Of a DNA stretch of 14,587 bases, positions 7,391-14,587 are shown in pieces. The translations under genes and the position numbers were made by a program. Origin of the DNA: an uncultured Sphingomonadales bacterium (lineage in GTDB: Bacteria; Pseudomonadota; Alphaproteobacteria; Sphingomonadales; Sphingomonadaceae). Location of the stretch: contig CALCBC010000117.1 of the NCBI GenBank assembly GCA_937898525.1, forward strand, positions 1 through 14,587. Reading direction: 5' to 3'. The notes below the pieces were generated by a model. That model was not told the origin of the DNA. It saw only the letters and a program-made list of their open reading frames with translations, and did not search any database. Position 1 is the first letter of the stretch. Each line of letters starts with the position of its first letter.

Positions 7391-8599
7391 GTGACCAAAG
7401 CAGAACGGACTGCATCCGCAGACTGGCTCACGGTCTTTCTGTGCGCCTTCGTCTACTTCCTGGACGGGATGCTGCCGACCATGCTCGGGCCGCTTGCGCC
7501 CGCGATCGCTCACGAATTCCAGCTCGGCCCGGCAGCAATGGGCCCGCTGTTCTCGGCCACCGTGATCGGCCAAAGCGCGGGCCTGGTGCTTATGCCCGTG
7601 GTCGCCAAGTCGATCGGCCATCGCGCCAGCGTGGTATTGTCGCTGGCCGGCCTCGGCCTGTTCCAGATGTGCACCGGGTTCGCCCCCGGTTTCGGGGCGT
7701 TGTTCGCGTTTCGCGTGGCAGAGGGTTTCTTCCTCGGGGGTGCCTTGCCGAGCGCGATGGTGCTGGTTGCGCGAGCAGTGCCGCCAGCGCGACGCGGAAC
7801 CGCGGTGATGAGCCTTTTCGTCGGGCTCGCTGCCGGCGCAACGATGGCCGGCTTCGTCAGCCGCCATTTTGTCGACGGCAGCGACTGGCGCATCCTGCTC
7901 TCGAGCAGCGGCGCCTTTGCCCTCGCGATGGGGGTAGCGCTCCACTGGTTCCTTCGGCCCAGGAACGACGCGGCCGAGCAGCAGGCCGCCAAGGGGCGCC
8001 TGCGCCAGATCGCGATGCCGCCATTCCTGACCGGCACGCTGATGCTGTGGGCCCTGTTTGTCTGCGCCTACACCATCTTCTACGCGCTGACCTACTGGCT
8101 GCCCTCGCTGCTCGTCTCGGTTGGACGGAGCCGGGAAGTCGGCGCCTATGCCACGATGGCCTTCAATTTCGGAGGGCTGGCTGCGAGCTTGCTGATCGGA
8201 CTGCTGATCGATCGCTTTGGCGAACGGCGCACGCTCATTTCCATGTTCTCGATAACCGCGCTGCTTCTGCCGCTGTGCGGAGCGATGCTGGTCGTGATGC
8301 CCGACTTCCAGTTCATCCTGCTGCTGACCGTGACCGGCTTCTTCCTCCTGTCGGGCTATGCAGGCATCAACGTGGTGCTGGTGTCCTACTATCCAGATGC
8401 GTTGCGGGCGGTAGGCGCTGGCTGGGCGAAAAGTGTCGGCAGGCTCGGCACGATCGTCTCGCCGGTGCTCGTAGGGCTGGCCTTGCAGTACAACCTGCCG
8501 GCCGGCGACATCCTGATCATGTTCGCCGTGCCCGCAGTCATCGCCGCAGCCATCCTGTGGTGGATCGGCAGGTTATCCGTGGCGCGCGCCGAGTCCTGA
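7391..8599 (+). CDS. MFS transporter, aromatic-acid/anion symporter type, 402 aa
   Basis: Inner-membrane 12-helix major facilitator protein, probably a proton-coupled importer of an organic acid. Helix 1 carries an acidic residue (Asp25 in FLDGMLPT), as in the aromatic acid:H+ symporter group. The loop between helices 8 and 9 has the MFS motif GLLIDRFGERR. The equivalent loop between helices 2 and 3 (VAKSIGHRAS) lacks the usual Asp. A central hydrophilic loop follows helix 6 (about 195-215), and YYPDALRAVGAGW near helix 11 is also typical of this group. The start is GTG at 7391, 30 bases after the BKACE stop, with AGG at 7386-7388 as a weak ribosome binding site. The close spacing indicates an operon, so it probably imports the BKACE substrate or its precursor from the periplasm after passage through the receptor. 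The substrate class is inferred from fold similarity only. Confidence 0.88.
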   Translation: MTKAERTASADWLTVFLCAFVYFLDGMLPTMLGPLAPAIAHEFQLGPAAMGPLFSATVIGQSAGLVLMPVVAKSIGHRASVVLSLAGLGLFQMCTGFAPGFGALFAFRVAEGFFLGGALPSAMVLVARAVPPARRGTAVMSLFVGLAAGATMAGFVSRHFVDGSDWRILLSSSGAFALAMGVALHWFLRPRNDAAEQQAAKGRLRQIAMPPFLTGTLMLWALFVCAYTIFYALTYWLPSLLVSVGRSREVGAYATMAFNFGGLAASLLIGLLIDRFGERRTLISMFSITALLLPLCGAMLVVMPDFQFILLLTVTGFFLLSGYAGINVVLVSYYPDALRAVGAGWAKSVGRLGTIVSPVLVGLALQYNLPAGDILIMFAVPAVIAAAILWWIGRLSVARAES

Positions 8600-8783
8600 T
8601 CCGGGCCAGGGCTCACGATCACTGCCATTCGGGACGGCCTGCTCGCGGAGCACCTAGGCGTGACGGCAAGCAAGGTATCGGCAGATATCGAGAAGCAGGG
8701 ATCGCTGATCGGCGCGATCGAGAAACTGCGCGGCAGGGGCCGCTCGCTTGTCCCTTGCAAGGTTCCGGACCTGCCGGCGATCC
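8600..8783 (+). pseudogene. Unrecognised gene tail at the right junction
   Basis: In the frame that follows the MFS stop codon the sequence reads like real protein: ITAIRDGLLAEHLGV, then TASKVSADIEKQGSLIGAIE, then KLRGRGRSLVP and VPDLPAI, up to the point where VOC homology starts at 8784. The amphipathic helical pattern and G/C-ending codons support former coding, but I do not recognise the family. There is no start codon with a ribosome binding site, and the frame runs out of phase into a shadow of the VOC half. It is most likely a fragment of a donor gene cut at the recombination junction. It could also be a non-coding stretch that happens to be open. Confidence 0.45.
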
Positions 8784-9059
8784 CACCTCGCCCCCGACGC
8801 GGTGCCGCGGACGGCTTCGAACCCGGTCGACGGCCACGACGTCCCGGTCCCGCACTTCGGCATCGTGCTCACGCTCGAAGACTGGCGGGCCCTCGCCGAC
8901 CGGCTGGCCGCCGCCGGCACCGAGCTCGTCATCGAACCCCACGTCCGCTTCCACGGCCAGCCCGGCGAACAGGCGACGATGTTCTTCCGCGCCCCCTCGG
9001 GCAACGCGATCGAGATGAAGGCTTTCGTCGACCCCGGCCAGCTGTTCGCGAAGGACTGA
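8784..9059 (+). pseudogene. VOC-family protein, 3' half (codons 51-141) of an interrupted gene
   Basis: C-terminal part of the VOC protein whose first 50 codons lie at 2379-2528. From CAC at 8784 the sequence continues HLAPDAVPRTASNPVDGHDV, then the strand VPHFGIVLTL with presumed metal ligand His74, a helix (DWRALADRLAAAG), the strand TMFFRAPSGNAIEMKAF with presumed ligand Glu127, and a short tail ending in KD and TGA. Numbering assumes the joined 141-residue protein, which has the normal length for this subfamily. Family members usually have FFRDPSGN; here Asp is replaced by Ala120, which may be early decay or simple variation. An in-frame TTG at 8748 could start a 103-residue product carrying 12 foreign residues, but it would lack the first half of the fold and one metal ligand. 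Confidence 0.85.
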
Positions 9060-9086
9060 GATCTCCGACGCGGCGGAGCCGCTTTG

Positions 9087-9170
9087 TCACACGAAGACAC
9101 AAAGCCGCGAAGATGCAGCGCCGGGTCGCCACGTCGCGCGACACCTTCGTGCCTTCGTGTCCTTGTGTGA
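9087..9170. repeat. 84-bp intergenic inverted repeat
   Basis: Arms of 26 bases at 9087-9112 and 9145-9170 are complementary at 21 positions. Both are built from an A/C/G-rich 8-9 base unit resembling ACACGAAG repeated three times (TCACACGAAG, ACACAAAG, CCGCGAAG). The element lies 27 bases after the VOC stop. It would form a long hairpin in RNA. It resembles short dispersed repeats seen between genes in sphingomonads. Its right arm runs into a truncated open frame. Confidence 0.55.
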
Positions 9171-9330
9171 ATCAAGCCATTCCGCTTCCCCGCTCGGCCA
9201 CTCGCGCTGGTTGCTGGCGCACTGGAGCGAGCCCCGCCTGATGAGCGTCGCGGCGCGCCGCGCCTGGCTCGAGCCCGACCTCGCCCCGCTGGCCTATCGG
9301 CCGCTGGCGCCCGGGCTCGTCACGGGCTAA
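9157..9330 (+). pseudogene. Truncated open frame before the PepSY gene
   Basis: The frame ending in TAA at 9328-9330 reads GHSRWLLAHWSEPRLM, then SVAARRAWLEPDLAPLAYRP and LAPGLVTG, with G/C-ending codons as in real genes. The only upstream starts are GTG 9157, inside the repeat arm, and ATG 9241, and neither has a good ribosome binding site. It therefore looks like the C-terminal end of a gene whose front was lost when the repeat at 9087-9170 arrived or the region was rearranged. Its stop is 9 bases before the PepSY start, as for a former operon partner. I do not recognise the family. Confidence 0.4.
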
Positions 9331-9339
9331 CCCCGCGTC

Positions 9340-10029
9340 ATGGCACGGCATCGCACGATGCAGCGCTTCGCGCGCTGGCACGTCTGGCTCGGCTGGCTGG
9401 CAGGCTTCCCGCTGCTGATGTGGGCGGTCACCGGGCTGTTCATGGTCGCCCGCCCGATCGAGGAGGTCCGCGGCGAGCACCTGCGCGCGCCGCAACCCGC
9501 GATCGACCCCGCCGGCCTCGTCTTGCCCGCGCGCATTGGCGAGCCGATCCTCGAGTCCCGGCTCGTTGCGCAGCCCGCCGGCCCGGCGTGGATCGTCACC
9601 TCGGCGCAAGGTGCCCGCTGGCGCTACTCGGCGACCACCGGGGCCGCGTTGCCGCCGGTCGTGCGCCGCGAGGCGCAGGAGATCGCCGAGGCGGCCTATG
9701 CGGGCGACGCCCGGCTCGCGGCGCTGACCTACTTCCCGGCCGGCGCGGCGCCGCTCGAGGCGCGCACCGATGGCGCGACCTGGCGCGCCCGTTTCGCCGA
9801 CGACACTCACGTCTACATCGACGACGCGACCGGCGAGGTGCTCGCGCTGCGCACCCCGCAGTGGCGGCTCTACGACGTCATGTGGGGCCTGCACATCATG
9901 GACCTCCAGACCCGCGAGGACAGCCACCACCCGATCCTGCTGCTCTTCGCCGCGCTCGCCGCGGTCAGCGCGCTGCTCGGCTGCGTGCTGCTGTTCCGCC
10001 GCCGCAAGGCGCGCCTGCGGCTCGGCTGA
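9340..10029 (+). CDS. PepSY-domain membrane protein, 229 aa
   Basis: Inner-membrane protein of the PepSY/PepSY-associated TM group, which often accompanies iron uptake or reduction and is thought to bind or modulate periplasmic partners. An N-terminal membrane helix (about residues 10-35, HVWLGWLAGFPLLMWAVTGL) follows a basic stretch. A periplasmic portion of about 150 residues contains the PepSY-like strand pattern (THVYIDDATGEVLALRTPQW and WGLHIMD). A second helix near the C-terminus (about 195-218) ends in a basic cytoplasmic tail RRRKARLRLG. An alternative ATG at 9358 would remove six residues. Its stop overlaps the start of the next gene by one base (TGATG), so the two are translated together. 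The exact function is unknown. Confidence 0.82.
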   Translation: MARHRTMQRFARWHVWLGWLAGFPLLMWAVTGLFMVARPIEEVRGEHLRAPQPAIDPAGLVLPARIGEPILESRLVAQPAGPAWIVTSAQGARWRYSATTGAALPPVVRREAQEIAEAAYAGDARLAALTYFPAGAAPLEARTDGATWRARFADDTHVYIDDATGEVLALRTPQWRLYDVMWGLHIMDLQTREDSHHPILLLFAALAAVSALLGCVLLFRRRKARLRLG

Positions 10030-10652
10030 TGGACGCGCCCACCGCCATGCTCACGCTGCCCGCGTGGCTCGACCTCGTCGGCATCGCGGTGTTCGCGCTC
10101 AGCGGCGCGCTGCTCGCGACGCGTCTCAGGATGACGATGGTGACGGTGATCTTCTTCGCGCTCGTCACCGGGGTCGGCGGCGGCTCGGTGCGCGACCTGT
10201 TGATCGGCGCGCCGGTGTTCTGGGTCCACGACCCGTGGGTCGCGCCGGTCATCCTGCTGGTCTCGCTGATCGCCTGGTACACGCCATCGCGCTGGTGGGA
10301 CGGACCCGGGCTCGTGTGGGCCGACGCCGTCGGTCTCGCCGTCTACGCCGTGCTCGGCACCGCCAAGGCGCTGGCCTACGAGGTCGAGGCCGTTCCCGCC
10401 GCGCTGATGGGGGTGATCACCGGCTGCGTCGGCGGCATCATCCGCGACGTCCTCGCCGGCACCCCGTCGATCCTGATGCGCCCCGAGCTCTACGTCACCG
10501 CTGCCGCCCTCGCCGCCGCGCTGTGCGCCGCCGGCACGCTGGCCGGCCTGCCGCTGCCGGTGGTCTGGACCGTCTCGGCCCTGGCCGGCTTCGCCCTGCG
10601 CGGCGCCGCGCTGCGCTGGCACATCGAGCTGCCGGGCTATTCTCGCGAATAG
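10029..10652 (+). CDS. TRIC/UPF0126-family membrane channel, 207 aa
   Basis: Inner-membrane protein of the trimeric intracellular cation channel family (formerly UPF0126, as in YicG/YadS). Bacterial members form homotrimeric monovalent-cation channels. The protein has two repeats of three helices, each carrying the signature loop: GGGSVRD at residues 50-56 and GGIIRD at 135-140. The C-terminal seventh helix is WTVSALAGFALRGAALRW. Length is typical. The start ATG at 10029 overlaps the PepSY stop (TGATG), showing translational coupling. Some database entries still call this family a glycine transporter, for which evidence is weak. Physiological role in this organism is not evident. Confidence 0.9.
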   Translation: MDAPTAMLTLPAWLDLVGIAVFALSGALLATRLRMTMVTVIFFALVTGVGGGSVRDLLIGAPVFWVHDPWVAPVILLVSLIAWYTPSRWWDGPGLVWADAVGLAVYAVLGTAKALAYEVEAVPAALMGVITGCVGGIIRDVLAGTPSILMRPELYVTAAALAAALCAAGTLAGLPLPVVWTVSALAGFALRGAALRWHIELPGYSRE

Positions 10653-10658
10653 CAAGTC

Positions 10659-10680
10659 CTCCCCGCGCAAGCTCGGGGAG
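10659..10680. terminator. Bidirectional hairpin between convergent genes
   Basis: A perfect 7-bp stem CTCCCCG/CGGGGAG (10659-10665 with 10674-10680) has an 8-base loop, in the 35-bp gap between the plus-strand TRIC gene and the minus-strand gene ending at 10688. It can end transcription from both sides. T-runs are short or absent. Confidence 0.5.
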
Positions 10681-10687
10681 AATTGCG

Positions 10688-11347
10688 CTAATCCGCCTGC
10701 GCTACCGCATAGCCGAGATCCGCATCCACCCCGGCCGCGTCCCGCTCGGCACGCGCCCGCGCATAATAGTCATCGTCGTACTGCCGGTCCTCGGCCGGCT
10801 CGGCATGGGCCGTGCCCGACCCGCCGACGCCGCTGACGTAGCCCGAGCCGTCGACCCGGCACCAGTAGCTCATCCCGCCGTCGAGCACCCCCGAGACGCG
10901 CCAGCCGTCTGCCTCGCGCGCCACCGCGTCGACGCTGCCGACCCGGTCGCCGCCCTGCTCGATCTCGGCCACGCAGCTGTCGACCGCCCGGGCCATGCCG
11001 CCGCTGCGATAATCGCTCGAATACGGCTGCTGGTAACCCGCGTCGTCGGGATAGGGCGCGGGCTCGGGATAGGGCCGGTTGCGCTCCTTGCTGGCCGCGC
11101 TGGCGATCGCGGCGATCCCGCCGAGGATCAGCACGCCGGCGAGCACGTCGCCGGCATCGACGGTGTCGCGGTGGCGATGGCGGCCCCATCCGCGATGGCG
11201 GCGGTTCTCGACGTCGAGCTGGTCGGCCTTGACCGACTGCTGCCCGGCGACGCGCGGCAGCTCGACCGCCGCAGCGGGCGTTGCGAGCATGGAAAAGGCC
11301 GCGGCGACGGCGGTCGCGGCGGCCAGCTTGGTCCTGAACAGGGTCAT
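10688..11347 (-). CDS. Exported small protein of unknown function, paralogue A (219 aa)
   Basis: The start at 11347 has a good ribosome binding site (AGGGGAA, 11353-11359). The protein has a signal peptide cleaved after about Ala27 (LATPAAA|VELPR), a His/Arg-rich stretch (NRRHRGWGRHRHRD), and then the motif DAGDVLAGVLILGGIAAIAS, a Gly/Ala-rich hydrophobic segment that may insert in or pack against a membrane. A Pro/Tyr-rich linker follows, then a C-terminal domain with two cysteines (VDSCVAEIE and SYWCRVD). The tail is acidic and Tyr-rich. It shares the hydrophobic motif and both cysteine contexts with the next gene upstream (11459-12007), so the two arose by duplication. Periplasmic or envelope location is inferred; the function is unknown. 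Similar proteins are widespread hypotheticals in sphingomonads to my knowledge. Confidence 0.82.
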   Translation of the reverse strand: MTLFRTKLAAATAVAAAFSMLATPAAAVELPRVAGQQSVKADQLDVENRRHRGWGRHRHRDTVDAGDVLAGVLILGGIAAIASAASKERNRPYPEPAPYPDDAGYQQPYSSDYRSGGMARAVDSCVAEIEQGGDRVGSVDAVAREADGWRVSGVLDGGMSYWCRVDGSGYVSGVGGSGTAHAEPAEDRQYDDDYYARARAERDAAGVDADLGYAVAQAD

Positions 11348-11419
11348 CTGCGTTCCCCTACCGGAGCGCGGCGCGCTCCCAGGCCAATGCCGCTAGCCGT
11401 ACCCGGCTTGCGGAAGGCT

Positions 11420-11449
11420 GAACCGGGCGCCCCGCAAGGCGCCCGGTTC
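11420..11449 (-). terminator. Strong GC hairpin terminator
   Basis: A perfect 12-bp stem GAACCGGGCGCC/GGCGCCCGGTTC (11420-11431 with 11438-11449) has a six-base loop. It begins 9 bases after the stop of the minus-strand gene 11459-12007. It is followed on that strand by CAGCCTTCC and no long T-run. It separates the two paralogous genes, so they are probably transcribed independently, at least in part. Confidence 0.7.
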
Positions 11450-11458
11450 GCGAGGCCG

Positions 11459-12007
11459 TCACAGGCCCCGGATGCCGCTGTAGTCGAGGTCGACCACCCG
11501 GCCATGTCGCACCTTGCAGGTGAACTTGCCGGCGTCGTAGCCGCTGTAGCGGTTGTTCCAGCCGCGCCAGTCGTTGCCCCACCCGCGGCGCCAGTTGGCA
11601 TTGCGGGTGTTGACCGCGATCCGGCCCTTGACGGTGTAGCCGTCGCGCTTGCGGTCGATGTCGCGAATGTCGGTCACCTTGGCCGTGCCGCCCCACGAAT
11701 AGCGGCTCGCGTTGCGCTCGGCGGCGTGGACGCACTGCTCGATGGCCTGGCGCGGGTTGCCCGCGGGGCCGTAGTTGTAGCCACGGCCGCGGCGGTCGTA
11801 GTATCGGCTGTCGTAACGGTCATTGTTGCTCGCCGCCGCGGCTACCGCGGCGATCCCGCCGATGATCAGCGCACCGGCAATGATGTCGCCGGCATCGATG
11901 CGGTCGTCGCCACGCGCCATCGCCGGCGTCGCCGACCCCATGACCATCGCGCCAGCCGCGACGGTGGCGATCGTCCCTTTGGCCAGGGCTTTGGTAAGGG
12001 TCTTCAT
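11459..12007 (-). CDS. Exported small protein of unknown function, paralogue B (182 aa)
   Basis: The start at 12007 is chosen because GAGGAG lies about 8 bases upstream and because it gives a clean signal peptide (MKTLTKALAKGT..., cleavage after about Ala31, SATPAMA|RGDD). The mature part opens with DAGDIIAGALIIGGIAAVAA, nearly the same as in the neighbouring paralogue, followed by an Arg/Tyr/Gly-rich linker (DSRYYDRRGRGYNYG). The C-terminal domain has cysteines in IEQCVHAAE and KFTCKVRHG and the strand pattern KRDGYTVKGRIAV, which parallels EADGWRVSGVLD in paralogue A. The protein is strongly basic. It is probably periplasmic or envelope-associated. The two cysteines may form a disulfide after export. 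No enzymatic motif is visible. Confidence 0.82.
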   Translation of the reverse strand: MKTLTKALAKGTIATVAAGAMVMGSATPAMARGDDRIDAGDIIAGALIIGGIAAVAAAASNNDRYDSRYYDRRGRGYNYGPAGNPRQAIEQCVHAAERNASRYSWGGTAKVTDIRDIDRKRDGYTVKGRIAVNTRNANWRRGWGNDWRGWNNRYSGYDAGKFTCKVRHGRVVDLDYSGIRGL

Positions 12008-12116
12008 AACTCTGCTCCTCTCGGACATCGGGGCGAAATGCCCGTCACGAGAGTGCTGCTACCCAAACCGCGATGTGGTCACGCTGAATGCAGCTGTTAG
12101 GCGCCGTTCAGCTAAC

Positions 12117-12148
12117 CATCGTGTTTCCTGAACATCGGCAACACGATG
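12117..12148 (-). terminator. Inverted repeat after the prolyl oligopeptidase gene
   Basis: Perfect 9-bp arms CATCGTGTT/AACACGATG (12117-12125 with 12140-12148) have a 14-base loop, 21 bases after the stop of the minus-strand peptidase gene. No T-run follows. It probably ends that transcript. It could alternatively be a binding site in the promoter region of the gene at 11459-12007, which lies just beyond it. Confidence 0.45.
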
Positions 12149-12169
12149 ATCCGCCGCCACGCCGGCAGC

Positions 12170-14299
<2,130 letters not shown>

Positions 14300-14508
14300 C
14301 GGGAACTCCGCAATTGCGACTGCTCCCGACCGTAACAGTCCCGGCGGCCGCCGCAAGACTGCCCTGGACCGAGAGCGTGGCGATACAAACTCTTACAATT
14401 TCGGCACGCTTCGCCACCGCTTAGGCGCTTGGAAAAGCTCGGTCCTCAATGCAGACTGCCCGCAACGACAATATGGCGAACACGCGTTCGCGAGAGGGGA
14501 TGACGAAC

Positions 14509-14587
14509 ATGCGCCGGTCATGGCTCTATTCTGGCCTGCTTTCCTTGCCACTCGTGATGGCGACCGGCGGAACCGCAGCCGCGCAGG
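14509..14587 (+). CDS. Start of an exported protein (partial, runs off the window)
   Basis: The ATG at 14509 follows GAGAGGGG (14492-14499) at good spacing and begins a typical signal peptide, MRRSWLYSGLLSLPLVM and then ATGGTAAAQ, which would be cut around the AAA|Q. In-frame ATGs at 14500 and 14473 are alternative starts. Only 26 codons are visible, so the mature protein cannot be identified. The gene is divergent from the prolyl oligopeptidase. The 209 bp between them (14300-14508) must hold both promoters, but I saw no clear palindrome or promoter boxes there. Confidence 0.65.
   Translation, partial: MRRSWLYSGLLSLPLVMATGGTAAAQ

Larger units (their letters stand above)
2529..8783. other. 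6255-bp inserted cassette inside the VOC gene
   Basis: This segment lies exactly between the two in-frame halves of the VOC gene. It holds a DEAD-box helicase remnant, a TonB-dependent receptor, a LysR regulator, a BKACE enzyme, an MFS transporter and an unrecognised gene tail. No transposase, integrase, tRNA target, terminal inverted repeat or target-site duplication was found at the junctions (GTCGCC|AGC on the left, GATCC|CAC on the right). The partial gene pieces at both ends suggest a chunk of donor chromosome captured by illegitimate or homologous recombination rather than a discrete transposon. Codon use inside looks slightly less strictly G/C-ending than in the flanks; this is an impression, not a calculation. 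Confidence 0.7.

Noticed and set aside
2529..8783. Composite transposon or integrative element
   Set aside because: No transposase or integrase gene, no terminal inverted repeats, no target-site duplication at GTCGCC|AGC or GATCC|CAC, and no tRNA or att-like repeat was found by eye.
9087..9170. CRISPR array
   Set aside because: The short A/C/G units are imperfect, 8-9 bases long and arranged as an inverted repeat with no regular spacers; no cas genes are present.
9770..12100. Long plus-strand open frame spanning the PepSY, TRIC and paralogue genes
   Set aside because: Extremely Arg/Ala-rich, crosses several confidently assigned genes in other frames, and has no motif.

Overview
The window is GC-rich chromosomal DNA from an alphaproteobacterium, most likely a sphingomonad (Sphingomonas, Novosphingobium or a relative). 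This is inferred from the strong G/C bias at third codon positions, an outer-membrane TonB-dependent receptor with the IIVTA TonB box typical of that group, a periplasmic S9 prolyl oligopeptidase, PepSY and TRIC-type membrane proteins, and intergenic repeats of the kind common in sphingomonads. No species can be named from the sequence alone. There are no tRNA or rRNA genes, CRISPR arrays, transposases or integrases.

Left flank (1-2378): an AT-rich, palindrome-bearing promoter region drives a small beta-rich protein of unknown function (240-644). Then comes a stand-alone dihydrolipoyl dehydrogenase gene, lpdA (759-2162), and a 167-bp repeat with terminal inverted repeats (2180-2346).

Centre (2379-9059): the main discovery. 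A gene for a 141-residue VOC (glyoxalase/dioxygenase-fold) protein is cut in two. Codons 1-50 lie at 2379-2528 and codons 51-141 plus stop at 8784-9059, and the halves rejoin exactly in frame when the intervening 6255 bp are removed. The inserted segment carries a TonB-dependent receptor (minus strand), a LysR-type regulator (minus strand), and a divergent plus-strand operon of a beta-keto acid cleavage enzyme (BKACE, DUF849) and an MFS transporter. Its left edge holds a frameshifted piece of a DEAD-box RNA helicase gene. Its right edge holds the apparent tail of an unrecognised gene. The receptor and BKACE promoters share a 45-bp element (a dyad centred on ATG-N9-CATAT followed at fixed distance by a perfect 14-bp match), in the same orientation toward each gene and 18 nt before a candidate -10. 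The inferred picture is one regulon. The receptor brings a substrate across the outer membrane, the MFS protein takes it (or a derivative) across the inner membrane, BKACE cleaves a beta-keto acid with acetyl-CoA to acetoacetate plus an acyl-CoA, and the LysR protein controls both transcription units. The substrate is unknown.

Right flank (9060-14587): an inverted-repeat element overlaps the start of a truncated open frame (9157-9330). Then follow a translationally coupled PepSY membrane protein and TRIC-family channel, and two tandem paralogous exported small proteins with conserved cysteine and glycine/alanine motifs (minus strand). A periplasmic prolyl oligopeptidase (minus strand) comes next, and finally the divergent start of an exported protein that runs off the window.
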